A stretch of DNA of 64,000 nt from Lachnospiraceae bacterium (GTDB lineage Bacteria; Bacillota; Clostridia; Lachnospirales; Lachnospiraceae), in NCBI GenBank assembly GCA_022791815.1, contig JAAVZU010000042.1, positions 1-64,000 of the forward strand, written 5' to 3'. The position numbers were made by a program, and so were the translations under genes. Below the pieces are notes generated by a model. That model had not been told where the DNA came from, made no database searches, and worked only from the letters and a program-made list of their open reading frames with translations. Position 1 is the first letter of the stretch. Every line of letters starts with the position of its first letter. Shown here in pieces: positions 26,981 to 35,880 of the stretch.

Positions 26981-27166
26981 ATGTTCGATTATATGACAGT
27001 CCAAGAAACTGCAAGATTATGGAAAATATCAGAACGGCAAGTTCAAAAATTGTGTAAAGCAAATCGTATTGAGGGAGTTATTCATTTAAGCCGTGTATGG
27101 CTTATTCCACGGAACGCAGAGAAGCCAAAGGATATGAGGAGAAAATATTCCAAAAAGGAGATGTAA
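26981..27166 (+). CDS. Small HTH protein of mobile-element type (excisionase-like)
   Basis: 61 aa with a GAGGTG site. MTVQETARLWKISERQVQKL is a MerR/excisionase-like helix-turn-helix, followed by VIHLSRVWLIPRNAEKPKD. Such proteins often sit beside regulators in Clostridia integrative elements. Its stop overlaps the ribosome site of the response-regulator gene, so the two are cotranscribed. A role in controlling the following operon or element excision is inferred. Confidence 0.8.
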   Translation: MFDYMTVQETARLWKISERQVQKLCKANRIEGVIHLSRVWLIPRNAEKPKDMRRKYSKKEM

Positions 27167-27168
27167 AA

Positions 27169-27840
27169 GTGATAGAAGTTTACTATATAGAGGATGATAA
27201 AAATATAGCGAATATTGTAAAAGAGTACTTAGACCAAAAAGGTTATACTGTTTCTGTATTTCCAATGATTACAGAAGCGAAATGTGCATTAGAGAACCAC
27301 ACACCAGATATTGTCTTGGTTGATTGGAATATGCCTGATGGAAAAGGTGATGCTCTTTGCCGATGGGTGCGGGCGAAATGGAACGAACTTCCAGTCATTT
27401 TTTTGACTGTCCGAAATGATACTTGTGACATTGTTTCTGGTTTTAGTAATGGGGCAGATGACTATATTGTAAAACCTTTTGAATTGGAGGTATTACATTC
27501 TCGAATTAGAGCTTTGCTCCGCAGAGCGGGGAATGTATCGGAGCAGTATCTTTCCTGCGGTTCTATTTCCATTGACAAAAGTAGAATGATGGTTTTATAT
27601 CAAGGGGAAGAAATAAGCGTTAGTCAGGCAGAGTATCAACTGTTATTGCTTTTGATGGAAAATAAAGGGAAAACAGTCACAAGGGAACGGTTGTTAGATC
27701 AGATATGGGACAGCAACGGAAACTATGTAAATGACAACACTCTGACAGTGACTATGAAACGGTTGCGGGAAAAACTTCATCAGCCATTATGCCTAAAAAC
27801 GATTAGAAGTTTTGGTTATCGTATGGAGGATGAAGTATGA
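27169..27840 (+). CDS. OmpR-family response regulator
   Basis: 223 aa from GTG 27169 (AAGGAG upstream). Receiver domain: acidic pocket IEDDK, phosphorylated Asp in LVDWNMPDG, and the conserved Lys in IVKPFE. C-terminal winged helix: SQAEYQLLLLLMENKGKTVTRE and TVTMKRLREKL. It forms a two-component pair with the kinase that overlaps it by four bases and probably activates the ABC transporter genes downstream. G+C is visibly higher than in flanking core genes, consistent with transfer. Confidence 0.92.
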   Translation: MIEVYYIEDDKNIANIVKEYLDQKGYTVSVFPMITEAKCALENHTPDIVLVDWNMPDGKGDALCRWVRAKWNELPVIFLTVRNDTCDIVSGFSNGADDYIVKPFELEVLHSRIRALLRRAGNVSEQYLSCGSISIDKSRMMVLYQGEEISVSQAEYQLLLLLMENKGKTVTRERLLDQIWDSNGNYVNDNTLTVTMKRLREKLHQPLCLKTIRSFGYRMEDEV

Positions 27841-29018
27841 GCAAAGGAACTAATAACAAATTAACACTTATATTCGTATTATCGGTTAGTTTTATAGTAG
27901 CTTCCTTGATAACTTTTTTGCTGACATATTATTACAGCTACCTTCAATTTCAACTATTAGGGGATTTTTGCGGGGGAATCCTTGAAAAACATCCAGATTG
28001 CGAACAGACCATTTTAGAAGTTTTGAAATCAAACAGGACATATTCCATGTTATCCACAGATGAAAATATCCTTCTGTCTTTTGGCTACCAACAATCGGAT
28101 TTTTTAGGGATAAATGGAAAGATATTTTTGATTGCCAGTTTGGGTTTTTTAGCAGGAGGTTCATTATTCCTTTTTTCTTTCTGGCATTGGAATAAAAACA
28201 AGATAGCTCGGATAAAAACTCTGACTGGTTATTTGGAAAAAGTGAATATGGGAAGTCAGGGATTACTTTTAGATACATCAGAAGATGAGTTTTCCAGATT
28301 GCAGGATGAGATATATAAAACGATAACAACCCTTTACCAGACAAGAGATGCTGCATTGGAGGAGAAAAACAATTTTGCCGATAACCTGTCTAATATTGCA
28401 CATCAGCTTAAAACTCCAATTACCGCTATTTCCCTTTCTGTCCAGATGATGAAGGAGCATCCTTCTTTCGATTATTCTGAACAGATTAGACGACAATTAA
28501 ACAGGCTTACACATCTTGAAGAAGCATTGCTGCTGCTATCTCGCATTGATGCAGGAACACTTGTCATGAAGCAAAATGCCGTAGATGTTTTCACATTGCT
28601 TACATTGGCTTCCGATAACTTACAGGAGTTGTTTATGCAGAATGGAATATCTGTTGATATTCCGGAAGCGGGCGAAATTAATATTATTGCAGATTTAGAT
28701 TGGACAATGGAAGCGATTATAAATTTGATGAAAAACTGTATGGAACATACCAAGGCAGGGACAACTGTCCATTGTTCTTATGAAAAGAATCCTTTATATG
28801 TGCAGATACGGATATGGGACGAGGGTAATGGATTTGCAAAGGAGGATTTACCACATTTGTTTGAACGTTTTTATCATGGGGAAAATGGCAGCGTGGGCGG
28901 AATTGGAATTGGACTTTCCCTATCGAAAGCAATTATTGAAATGCAGAACGGAATCATCCGTGCATTTAATCTGCATGAAAATGGCGCCTGCTTTGAAATT
29001 TGTTTCTACAGTCACTAA
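27837..29018 (+). CDS. Sensor histidine kinase
   Basis: 393 aa. TM1 is at about 10-32, an external loop of ~65 residues follows, and TM2 is at about 97-118. The H-box is NIAHQLKTPITAIS, the N-box NLMKNCMEHT, and the G-boxes DEGNGF and GIGIGLSLS. The external sensing loop makes it VanS-like rather than the loop-less BceS type. It overlaps the regulator gene by ATGA. The next genes encode an ABC exporter, so the likely signal is a peptide antibiotic or cell-wall stress. Confidence 0.92.
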   Translation: MSKGTNNKLTLIFVLSVSFIVASLITFLLTYYYSYLQFQLLGDFCGGILEKHPDCEQTILEVLKSNRTYSMLSTDENILLSFGYQQSDFLGINGKIFLIASLGFLAGGSLFLFSFWHWNKNKIARIKTLTGYLEKVNMGSQGLLLDTSEDEFSRLQDEIYKTITTLYQTRDAALEEKNNFADNLSNIAHQLKTPITAISLSVQMMKEHPSFDYSEQIRRQLNRLTHLEEALLLLSRIDAGTLVMKQNAVDVFTLLTLASDNLQELFMQNGISVDIPEAGEINIIADLDWTMEAIINLMKNCMEHTKAGTTVHCSYEKNPLYVQIRIWDEGNGFAKEDLPHLFERFYHGENGSVGGIGIGLSLSKAIIEMQNGIIRAFNLHENGACFEICFYSH

Positions 29019-29091
29019 GATGTCACTTTACTTTGCTATGATAAAATTGTCACAAGAATAGACAAGCGAAAATACATCTATGGAGGTTACT

Positions 29092-29772
29092 ATGGAAATA
29101 CTGAAATGTAATGGCGTTGAAAAAGTATTTGGAAAAGGTGACAGTAAAGTTGCTGCATTAAACGGAATTGACCTTTCTGTTGAAAAGGGGGAATTTGTGG
29201 CTATCGTTGGTGCATCGGGTTCTGGAAAATCAACTCTTCTGCATATTTTGGGTAGTGTTGACAAACCGACAAAAGGAACAGTAATGATAGACGGTGTTAA
29301 TATTGGAGGATTGAATGCTACAGATGCTGCAATTTTTAGAAGAAGAAAAGTCGGTTTAATATATCAGTTTTATAATCTGATTCCCACCTTGACAGTAGAA
29401 AAGAATATTCGTATGCCTATGTTGCTTGATAAGAGAAAACCTGATAAGGAGTATTTTGAAAAGATTATCGGTACATTAGGCATAGAGAACAAAATGCAAA
29501 GCCTGCCCAGTCAGTTATCTGGAGGGCAACAGCAAAGAGTAGCGATTGCAAGGTCATTGATTTACCGACCTGCCATTCTGCTTGCAGATGAGCCAACAGG
29601 AAACCTTGACCAGAAAAATTCTAAAGAGATTATTGACCTCTTAAAGCTGTCTAACCGTAATTTAAAACAGACAATCTTGCTTATTACCCATGATGAGAGG
29701 ATTGCCTTAGAAGCAGACCATATTGTGACGATAGAGGACGGAAAAATTATCAGCGACCAGAAGCGGAGGTGA
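29092..29772 (+). CDS. ABC transporter ATP-binding protein (MacB/LolD/BceA type)
   Basis: 226 aa from ATG 29092; GGAGG falls within an earlier ATG frame start at 29080, so the second ATG is preferred. Walker A is GASGSGKST, the Q-loop is YQFYNLIPTLTV, the signature is LSGGQQQR and Walker B LLADEPTGNLD. This branch works with FtsX-type permeases to move peptides or lipids or to extract antibiotics. It ends three bases inside the permease ribosome site. Confidence 0.93.
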   Translation: MEILKCNGVEKVFGKGDSKVAALNGIDLSVEKGEFVAIVGASGSGKSTLLHILGSVDKPTKGTVMIDGVNIGGLNATDAAIFRRRKVGLIYQFYNLIPTLTVEKNIRMPMLLDKRKPDKEYFEKIIGTLGIENKMQSLPSQLSGGQQQRVAIARSLIYRPAILLADEPTGNLDQKNSKEIIDLLKLSNRNLKQTILLITHDERIALEADHIVTIEDGKIISDQKRR

Positions 29773-29777
29773 GCAGA

Positions 29778-31973
29778 ATGTGGAAAGATTATTCCAAGAG
29801 TTATATTAAAAACAACCGTGCTTCCAGTGTATCAGTGATGGCGGCGGCTCTGGTTGCCACTATGTTCTTGTCACTTTTATGTAGTATTGCTTACAACTTT
29901 TGGGCATATGAAATTGAAAAGATTGTTTTAGAGGAAGGTGATTGGCAAGGGCGTATTGTTGGCGGGGTAGATGAAAACGATTTATCTATCATACAGAATT
30001 TTGCAAATATAGAAAAGGCTGTTGTCAATAAAGAATTGTCTGAAAAAGAAGATACCGTGATTGACATTTATTTTCAAAATACCAGAACGATTTTTCGGGA
30101 TTTACCGTTGATTTCCGCACAGCTTGGATTAGAGGATGATTCTATACAGTACCATTCACTGCTGTTATCCCGATACTTTATTCATGACCCGCAGGACGCA
30201 GAACCGCCGATGTTGTTGGCATTGTATCTGGGAATATTGGTAATCGTGGCAGTATCATTGATATTGATTATCCGTAATTCCTTTGAATTATCCATGAATG
30301 CAAGAATCCATCAGTTCGGTATTTTTTCAAGTATTGGAGCTACCCCGAAGCAAATCAGAATCTGTTTATTGCAGGAGGCTCTGGTGCTTAGTGCAGTGCC
30401 AATCCTGCTTGGCAGTTTATTGGGGATTGCAATTAGTTACGGTTTGATAAAAGTAGTCAATATCTTTGCAGGAAGCGTTGCTGGCCGCCACGAAGCTGCT
30501 TTTTCGTACCATCCGCTTCTATTTGCTGTTACCATTTTTTCATCTGTCTTAACGGTATTGTTTTCGGCATGGATACCTGCGAGAAAGCTTAGCAGGATGA
30601 CACCCCTTGAATCAATACGGAATATGGACGGCTTACAATTAAAGAAAAGAAAACATTCTCGAATATTATTCATGTTGTTTGGAATGAAAGGGGAACTTGC
30701 AGGAAATGCATTAAAGGCACAGAAAAAATCATTGCGGATATCTACTATATCACTGCTGCTATCGTTTTTGGGATTTTCTATCATGCTTTGTTTTACTACT
30801 CTTTCTGGTATTAGTACAAGATATACCTATTTTGAAAGATATCAGGATGCATGGGATGTAATGATAACCGTAAAGGATACTGGGATGGTTGATTTTGGTT
30901 TAACACAAGAATTACAGAATGTTTCCGGGGTAGAAGCAGTTACAGTATACCAAAAAGCGGAAGCAATGGAGCTTCTGCCGGAAGATTGGCAGAGTGATGA
31001 ATTGACCACGCTTGGCGGACTTAATACTGTTGCAGGAAAGGTAAATGAAAATGGTCGGTTTCAAGTGGAAGTTCCAATTATTGTATTGGATGATACAAGC
31101 TTTTTAGAGTATTGTTACCGAATTGGCATTACCCCAAGCCTTGATGGGACAGTTGTATTAAATCAGATTTGGGATAGTGTAAACAGTAATTTTCGTTATA
31201 AAGAGTATATTCCATTTGTGAAAGAGGATAGAGAAAAAGCTACTCTCTATAACATCAGCATGGATAATCAGAATATAGAAATCCCGATTTTGTCTTATAC
31301 ACAGACAGCTCCAATTTTGAGGGAGGAATATAAAAAATACGCTCTTGTACATTTTATTCCGTTGACTATGTGGAAAAAAATATCAGAGGCGATAGGAGGA
31401 TTGGAATCTGATAGCTACATTCGGATTTTTTCAAGCGGGGATGCTACTCTTGATGATTTGAACGGTTTGGAAAAAGAAATTGAACAGCTTCTGGATCAGG
31501 AATATAAAATTGAAAGTGAAAACAGGGTTCAAGAAAAACTTTCTAATGACAGTATGATGCAGGGGATGGTAATGATTTTGGGAGCGTTTTGCGTGTTGCT
31601 CGCCATTATTGGAATTGCGAATGTATTTTCAAATACATTAGGTTTTTTACGTCAGAGAAAGCGGGAATTTGCACAATATATGTCTATTGGTTTAACATCG
31701 CAGGAGATGTGGCAAATGTTCTGTATAGAAGCATTTGTCATTGCAGGAAAACCGCTTCTGTTTACATTGCCGCTCACCATATTATTTGTACAGTTTGCGG
31801 TAACTGCAAGTTATTTAGAACCAATGGTATTTTGGGCAGAAGCCCCTACGCTGCCAATTTTAGCGTTTGCAGTAGCAATTGTGTTCTTTGTTGCACTTGC
31901 TTATTATATCGGTGGGAAACGTCTTTTGCAATGTAATTTGAATGAAACATTACGAAATGATGCATTAGTGTAA
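29778..31973 (+). CDS. FtsX-type ABC transporter permease
   Basis: 731 aa from ATG 29778, with GGAGG at the end of the preceding gene; an upstream GTG at 29769 overlaps that site. After TM1, an external segment of ~110 residues leads to three helices (ALYLGILVIVAVSLI on). A large ~230-residue external domain then precedes the C-terminal helices (MILGAFCVLLAIIGIANVF on). Two FtsX domains with external loops match MacB/BceB-type exporters. With the two-component system it forms a probable inducible resistance module carried on mobile DNA. Confidence 0.9.
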   Translation: MWKDYSKSYIKNNRASSVSVMAAALVATMFLSLLCSIAYNFWAYEIEKIVLEEGDWQGRIVGGVDENDLSIIQNFANIEKAVVNKELSEKEDTVIDIYFQNTRTIFRDLPLISAQLGLEDDSIQYHSLLLSRYFIHDPQDAEPPMLLALYLGILVIVAVSLILIIRNSFELSMNARIHQFGIFSSIGATPKQIRICLLQEALVLSAVPILLGSLLGIAISYGLIKVVNIFAGSVAGRHEAAFSYHPLLFAVTIFSSVLTVLFSAWIPARKLSRMTPLESIRNMDGLQLKKRKHSRILFMLFGMKGELAGNALKAQKKSLRISTISLLLSFLGFSIMLCFTTLSGISTRYTYFERYQDAWDVMITVKDTGMVDFGLTQELQNVSGVEAVTVYQKAEAMELLPEDWQSDELTTLGGLNTVAGKVNENGRFQVEVPIIVLDDTSFLEYCYRIGITPSLDGTVVLNQIWDSVNSNFRYKEYIPFVKEDREKATLYNISMDNQNIEIPILSYTQTAPILREEYKKYALVHFIPLTMWKKISEAIGGLESDSYIRIFSSGDATLDDLNGLEKEIEQLLDQEYKIESENRVQEKLSNDSMMQGMVMILGAFCVLLAIIGIANVFSNTLGFLRQRKREFAQYMSIGLTSQEMWQMFCIEAFVIAGKPLLFTLPLTILFVQFAVTASYLEPMVFWAEAPTLPILAFAVAIVFFVALAYYIGGKRLLQCNLNETLRNDALV

Positions 31974-32005
31974 TCTAAAAATATTAAAAAAAGAAAGAGT
32001 TGATT

Positions 32006-32206
32006 ATGGAACAAACAAAATGGGTACGATGTCCTATTTGTGGTAATAAAACACGTGACAAAATCAGAGAGGATACAGTTCTGATGAATTTTCCTCTCTA
32101 TTGCCCGAAATGCAAACAGGAAACATTGATTGAAGTAAGGAATTTACAAATATTTAGAGGATGTTTGTTTTATGTTTTTGCAAGAAAAAATCACAGGGGA
32201 ACTTAA
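32006..32206 (+). CDS. Cysteine-rich KTR-domain protein of conjugative elements
   Basis: 66 aa from ATG 32006. WVRCPICGNKTRDKIREDT and LYCPKCKQETLIEV give two CxxC pairs, a zinc-ribbon of the KTR type found across Tn916/Tn1549-like elements. The N-terminal part is well conserved, but after NLQIF the expected tail is replaced by RGCLFYVFARKNHRGT, suggesting a rearranged C-terminus. Function in the element is unknown. Confidence 0.8.
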   Translation: MEQTKWVRCPICGNKTRDKIREDTVLMNFPLYCPKCKQETLIEVRNLQIFRGCLFYVFARKNHRGT

Positions 32207-32240
32207 TATCGTTTTTGTTGTTCCGTGTCGTTTGCCGCCT

Positions 32241-32280
32241 TCCAATCTGAATTTTAACAGTTTTTAAAATTCAGATTGGA
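32241..32280 (+). promoter_or_regulatory. 15-bp perfect inverted repeat overlapping a ribosome binding site
   Basis: TCCAATCTGAATTTT at 32241-32255 and its exact complement at 32266-32280, with a 10-base loop. The right arm runs into the GGAGG before ATG 32292, so folding would hide the ribosome site. It could equally be a terminator of the preceding gene without a good T-tract. Confidence 0.65.
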
Positions 32281-32291
32281 GGAAAAGAAAA

Positions 32292-32537
32292 ATGGCATAT
32301 AACCACGGAAGGGATGAAAGAAAATGGCGTATCTGGAAAGAAGCCGAGGAAAAAGTGTTGCGGGAACATGGAACAGGAATATATGCAGCGTACTACAACT
32401 ACACGTCAAACCGCCTAAATATTAAATATAGGCGTGGCAGGAGAAAATCTGTACTCCTGCGAATACATATCTATTTTTATCCTTATCGAGTATCAATCAA
32501 GTATTATACTTTTAGAAGGTTTTCTTTTTCCTTTTAA
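32292..32537 (+). pseudogene. Truncated mobile-element gene (sigma-like protein N-terminus)
   Basis: The first ~28 codons (MAYNHGRDERKWRIWKEAEE and on to REHG) match the start of a small sigma-70-like protein common in Clostridia conjugative elements. The remaining 53 codons (NRLNIKYRRGRRKSVLLRI...) look unrelated and are probably host DNA past the break. This suggests that the element ends near 32370-32440. Identification rests on the short N-terminus alone. Confidence 0.55.
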
Positions 32538-32633
32538 TGTATTTGTTTTTACAAAAATGGAAATATCATTTGATACACTATTTGTCTCCATATTGTATTT
32601 TTCTATCATTTATCTAAAAGCCTCTCTTTATTA

Positions 32634-33659
32634 CTACAACTTTTTATACCATTTTCCTTGAGTTGTTAAATTTTTATTGGTCCAGCCATTTGTTTTCTTA
32701 CAGTTTGCCCGAATTAAAGCACTGCTTTCATCTTTATTAGAAAGATTCCATATACAAAATCCTATCTTATTTTTTCTTAAGAATTTTATCCATTTATCTG
32801 CTTCTTTCTTGTTTGTTTTTCCATTTCCTGAAGCATCAGTAATGCCAAATTCTGTCACTAAAAGTGGTAATTTTGCATCCAAGGCTTCTTTTGCCCTCTT
32901 CCGCAAATCTTCCTTATGTGTTCCGCTATAAAAGTGTAAACTAGATACTAGATTCTTATATTTTTTTATTGGACTCTTTGCTGCTATATCCACATCCTGG
33001 CTCCAAGTTGGAGTTCCTACTGCAATCACTGCCTTTGGACTATTCTTTCGGATTACTGGAATTACTTTCTTCGCATAACTTTTTATTTCTTTCCAAGTAG
33101 TGCCGCTATTAGGTTCGTTACAAATTTCATAAATTACATTTTTATTTTTCTTAAACTTCTCAGACATTTTCTTAAAAAATGCTTTCGCTTCCTTCACATG
33201 GGAATTGGGATTACCATCACTTAGAATATGCCAGTCTACAATTACATACATACCAAGCTCTGTTGCCATTTCCACACCATTAACCACTAATTCTTCTAAT
33301 TTCTTTTTATCTCCTCCACTGCAATATCCCGCATATTCCTCTGTGTATAAAGCAAGACGAATGGTATTTACCTTCCATTTATCACGAAGGTTCTTAAAAC
33401 CTTTCTTATCTACATATTGAGGATACCAGGAAAGTCCATGGGTACTTACACCTTTCATCATAAATTTCTTTCCATTTTTTCCAACTAAAGCTGTTCCAGA
33501 AACAGAAAGTTGTCCATACTGTTCTACAGGTGTAGTCTTTGCAGATATCTCTGTTATGCTTGTTGTTACTATCTTCTTTTCTGGTTTAACCTGAATGCCA
33601 CACAAATTCGCTGCCATGAAAATTATTATTGTGAATGCAACTATTCTTCTTTTATTCAT
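32634..33659 (-). CDS. Secreted GH5-family endoglucanase
   Basis: 341 aa. A signal peptide or anchor covers 1-22. The barrel contains MKGVSTHGLSWYP, NTIRLALY, VDWHILSDGNP, the acid/base Glu182 in EICNEPNSG, LHFYSG and nucleophile Glu270 in LLVTEFGITDASG. This is the GH5 subfamily 2 endo-beta-1,4-glucanase pattern. The start is followed by a ~30-residue spacer and no binding module is attached. It should cut cellulose or mixed-linkage glucans outside the cell. It seems to be a single gene, on the opposite strand from the mobile-element remnant. Confidence 0.93.
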   Translation of the reverse strand: MNKRRIVAFTIIIFMAANLCGIQVKPEKKIVTTSITEISAKTTPVEQYGQLSVSGTALVGKNGKKFMMKGVSTHGLSWYPQYVDKKGFKNLRDKWKVNTIRLALYTEEYAGYCSGGDKKKLEELVVNGVEMATELGMYVIVDWHILSDGNPNSHVKEAKAFFKKMSEKFKKNKNVIYEICNEPNSGTTWKEIKSYAKKVIPVIRKNSPKAVIAVGTPTWSQDVDIAAKSPIKKYKNLVSSLHFYSGTHKEDLRKRAKEALDAKLPLLVTEFGITDASGNGKTNKKEADKWIKFLRKNKIGFCIWNLSNKDESSALIRANCKKTNGWTNKNLTTQGKWYKKL

Positions 33660-33686
33660 AACAATTCCCCTTTTCCATATACCTTA

Positions 33687-33962
33687 CTATGCTACAACAT
33701 AATTTGCCCATCCAATCCATGCTCCAATTGCCAGACAAATGGTCGGAATTACAGTTGCCCCTTCACTTCCTGTTACAAATTTCTTTAATAAAAAAGTATA
33801 CAAAACTGCTACTCCAATTGATGCCAGAAATAGAATTATTCCAAGCACTGCTTGTGTTTCTCCATGCATCATAGTATAACTAAATTTCATAAAAATGCCC
33901 AAAAAACCGCCCAATATAACATTAACTAAACTAACTATAAAATCTTTCATAAGATACTCCAT
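33687..33962 (-). CDS. Small integral membrane protein, three helices
   Basis: 91 aa from ATG 33962 with AGGAGG eight bases upstream. Hydrophobic helices are at about 10-26, 38-58 and 68-88. No family recognised. It lies 23 bp downstream of the NUDIX gene on the same strand and is probably cotranscribed with it. Confidence 0.7.
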   Translation of the reverse strand: MEYLMKDFIVSLVNVILGGFLGIFMKFSYTMMHGETQAVLGIILFLASIGVAVLYTFLLKKFVTGSEGATVIPTICLAIGAWIGWANYVVA

Positions 33963-33985
33963 CTTTGTTACCTCCTGTTCTTAAC

Positions 33986-34456
33986 TTATATCGCTAATTT
34001 GTTTCCATCCAATACTGCTTCTATAAGGATATCCTCATGATATGTTAATTTTAGAGAAAAGAAAGGATGACCTTCTTCTATAAGTTTAAGAAAAATCTTA
34101 TCTCCTTCCCACAACTTTAATTGATACATTTCTTCTTTTTTTACCCATACCAATTCCCCTTCGTCACAGGCATGCATTACTCCACTCCACTTGTTGGCTG
34201 TATATAAATGCATATATTCTGCCTCATTATCATCACACAAAAATGTAACGATTCCTCGAAATGTATACTGTATCAAATCTAATCCAGTCTCTTCTTTTAC
34301 TTCCCGAACTAGACAATCCTCTGGACTCTCACCTTGTTCAAAATGCCCACCTACTCCAATCCACTTATCTTTATTGATATCCTGCTCTTTTTTTGTACGA
34401 TGCAGCATCAAATAGGAATCTCCCTGTTCCAAATAACACAGAGTAGTCAGTCCCAT
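33986..34456 (-). CDS. NUDIX hydrolase (8-oxo-dGTP diphosphatase-like)
   Basis: 156 aa. The Nudix box GHFEQGESPEDCLVREVKEE followed by TGL is complete, with the N-terminal CYLEQGDSYLMLHRTKKEQD segment of MutT-like proteins. It hydrolyses nucleoside diphosphate derivatives; cleaning of oxidised nucleotides is the usual role but is not proven here. A small membrane gene follows. Confidence 0.85.
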   Translation of the reverse strand: MGLTTLCYLEQGDSYLMLHRTKKEQDINKDKWIGVGGHFEQGESPEDCLVREVKEETGLDLIQYTFRGIVTFLCDDNEAEYMHLYTANKWSGVMHACDEGELVWVKKEEMYQLKLWEGDKIFLKLIEEGHPFFSLKLTYHEDILIEAVLDGNKLAI

Positions 34457-34494
34457 CCTTTCTCCCCCTTTTCTTATTGATTAGAATAATTATA

Positions 34495-34632
34495 TCATAG
34501 TTTTATCAAAAAGACTATAATTCCCCTTTTTATAATCCTTGATTATATCTGGCTCATCATAAGTAATCTCTTTGATATTTTCATTTTCTATTACAACATC
34601 ATGTTCATTGTGAAGTATATTAGCAACCTATA
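34495..34632 (-). pseudogene. Fragment of an open frame without a start
   Basis: The minus strand is open for ~45 codons (VANILHNEHDVVIENENIKE then ITYDEPDIIKDYKKGNYS) to a stop at 34495-34497, but begins right after a TAG with no start codon. The composition looks protein-coding. It may be the C-terminal relic of a lost gene; family not recognised. Confidence 0.3.
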
Positions 34633-34661
34633 GTAAACTGTTATTATCTATAATACATGAA

Positions 34662-35651
34662 CTAATCCATCCTATCATTCTGAAACTTTGATAAATGCTC
34701 ATATGGTAAAATAAGCCGTCCCCGATACAACCCACATCCATCGTTAATCAAACTGTTATTTACTGCTGCAAACATATTTACGTCTATATCTTTCAGTTCC
34801 AATTTCTGCAAAAGCATTCCCCGTTCATAGGCTTCATCAAAGTAAATGCACTCTCCTTGTGCAATCACATCTCGTTTGGAACGTTCCATCTCCTGCATTT
34901 TCTCATAACCCAAATGATTAGCAGGACCAATCTCTGCATAATCATCCATATCCTTAGTTCTAAGCTGAACCTCCATATAGCATCTGGCACTATTGTCATA
35001 AAATGTGATATGCAGCGACTGATAACCATAGTTGCCTTTTTCACAAATGTAGTCTCTATAATATGGTTTCAACGAACTTTTTAAATATGGTGAGGTACTT
35101 ATCTTCACTTCTCCACCAGACTCCATGGTAAATCCTCTCTCCTTTAAAAATTCCGGAAGAGCATTTGCAATCTCATAAAGGTAATGAATCTCCTCTTGTT
35201 TTCGTCTATTTTCATCTTTCAAATGACATTTGGGCATAGAAATTACAATACGATAAGCAATCAAATCACGAAAGCAATTTAGACGAGCTTTCAGTTCTGA
35301 TACATCAGGGTATGTTCCATTCTTTTGGTAATAATTATAAATATACTCCACAACATAACCATTAAATTTTCTCTCTGCACGAATCAGCGACTTGATACGC
35401 CCCTTAAAAGTAAATGCAAGAAACGGATACTCATTTGCCATATACATGTAAAAATCACGAATCTTCTGGGACTGTGCTGTTAAGAATTCATTATGTTCTA
35501 ACAACTCCAAAATCTGATTCAAAAAGTTGGAATGCATAAGGTCAATCTCATTATGATTCTTCTCTGCTTCCTTACGCAAATCACCACTATATTTTTGTAA
35601 AATCCGAAATACGGTATCTCCAGAATAAAGATAATCATTAAGTGTAATCAT
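34662..35651 (-). CDS. RelA/SpoT-domain (p)ppGpp synthetase-like protein
   Basis: 329 aa. The synthetase domain is recognisable: CFRDLIAYRIVISMPK, GNYGYQSLHITFYD and CYMEVQLRTKDMDDYAE. It lacks both the HD hydrolase and the TGS/ACT regulatory regions of full-length Rel. An extra helical N-terminal region (about 1-110) makes it longer than RelQ/RelP small synthetases (~210-230 aa). It likely makes (p)ppGpp or a related alarmone; a toxic variant (ToxSAS type) cannot be excluded but no antitoxin gene is adjacent. Confidence 0.82.
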   Translation of the reverse strand: MITLNDYLYSGDTVFRILQKYSGDLRKEAEKNHNEIDLMHSNFLNQILELLEHNEFLTAQSQKIRDFYMYMANEYPFLAFTFKGRIKSLIRAERKFNGYVVEYIYNYYQKNGTYPDVSELKARLNCFRDLIAYRIVISMPKCHLKDENRRKQEEIHYLYEIANALPEFLKERGFTMESGGEVKISTSPYLKSSLKPYYRDYICEKGNYGYQSLHITFYDNSARCYMEVQLRTKDMDDYAEIGPANHLGYEKMQEMERSKRDVIAQGECIYFDEAYERGMLLQKLELKDIDVNMFAAVNNSLINDGCGLYRGRLILPYEHLSKFQNDRMD

Positions 35652-35756
35652 AGTGTTTCCTCTCTATTTCCATTTACTTTACCTATTCCATTATAACACA
35701 AAGTAAAGAGCAAAAATACACTTTAACATCATTCTATATTTTTTATAGAATTAACT

Positions 35757-35789
35757 GTTACTGTTTACACCTACAGTGCTAACAGTAAC
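35757..35789. repeat. Family D 33-bp palindrome
   Basis: GTTACTGTTTACACC...GCTAACAGTAAC, between the RelA/SpoT gene start and the XRE gene end. Confidence 0.8.
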
Positions 35790-35880
35790 CATTCACTTTC
35801 TTATAACGCAAAGAAAGAGACTACATCCATAAGGAAGTCAGTCTCTTCACTCTATTTGTCCATTTAGCTATAATAACATT

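Noticed and set aside
27892-28356. 154-codon minus-strand frame in the kinase gene
   Set aside because: Shadow of the histidine kinase; no ribosome site.
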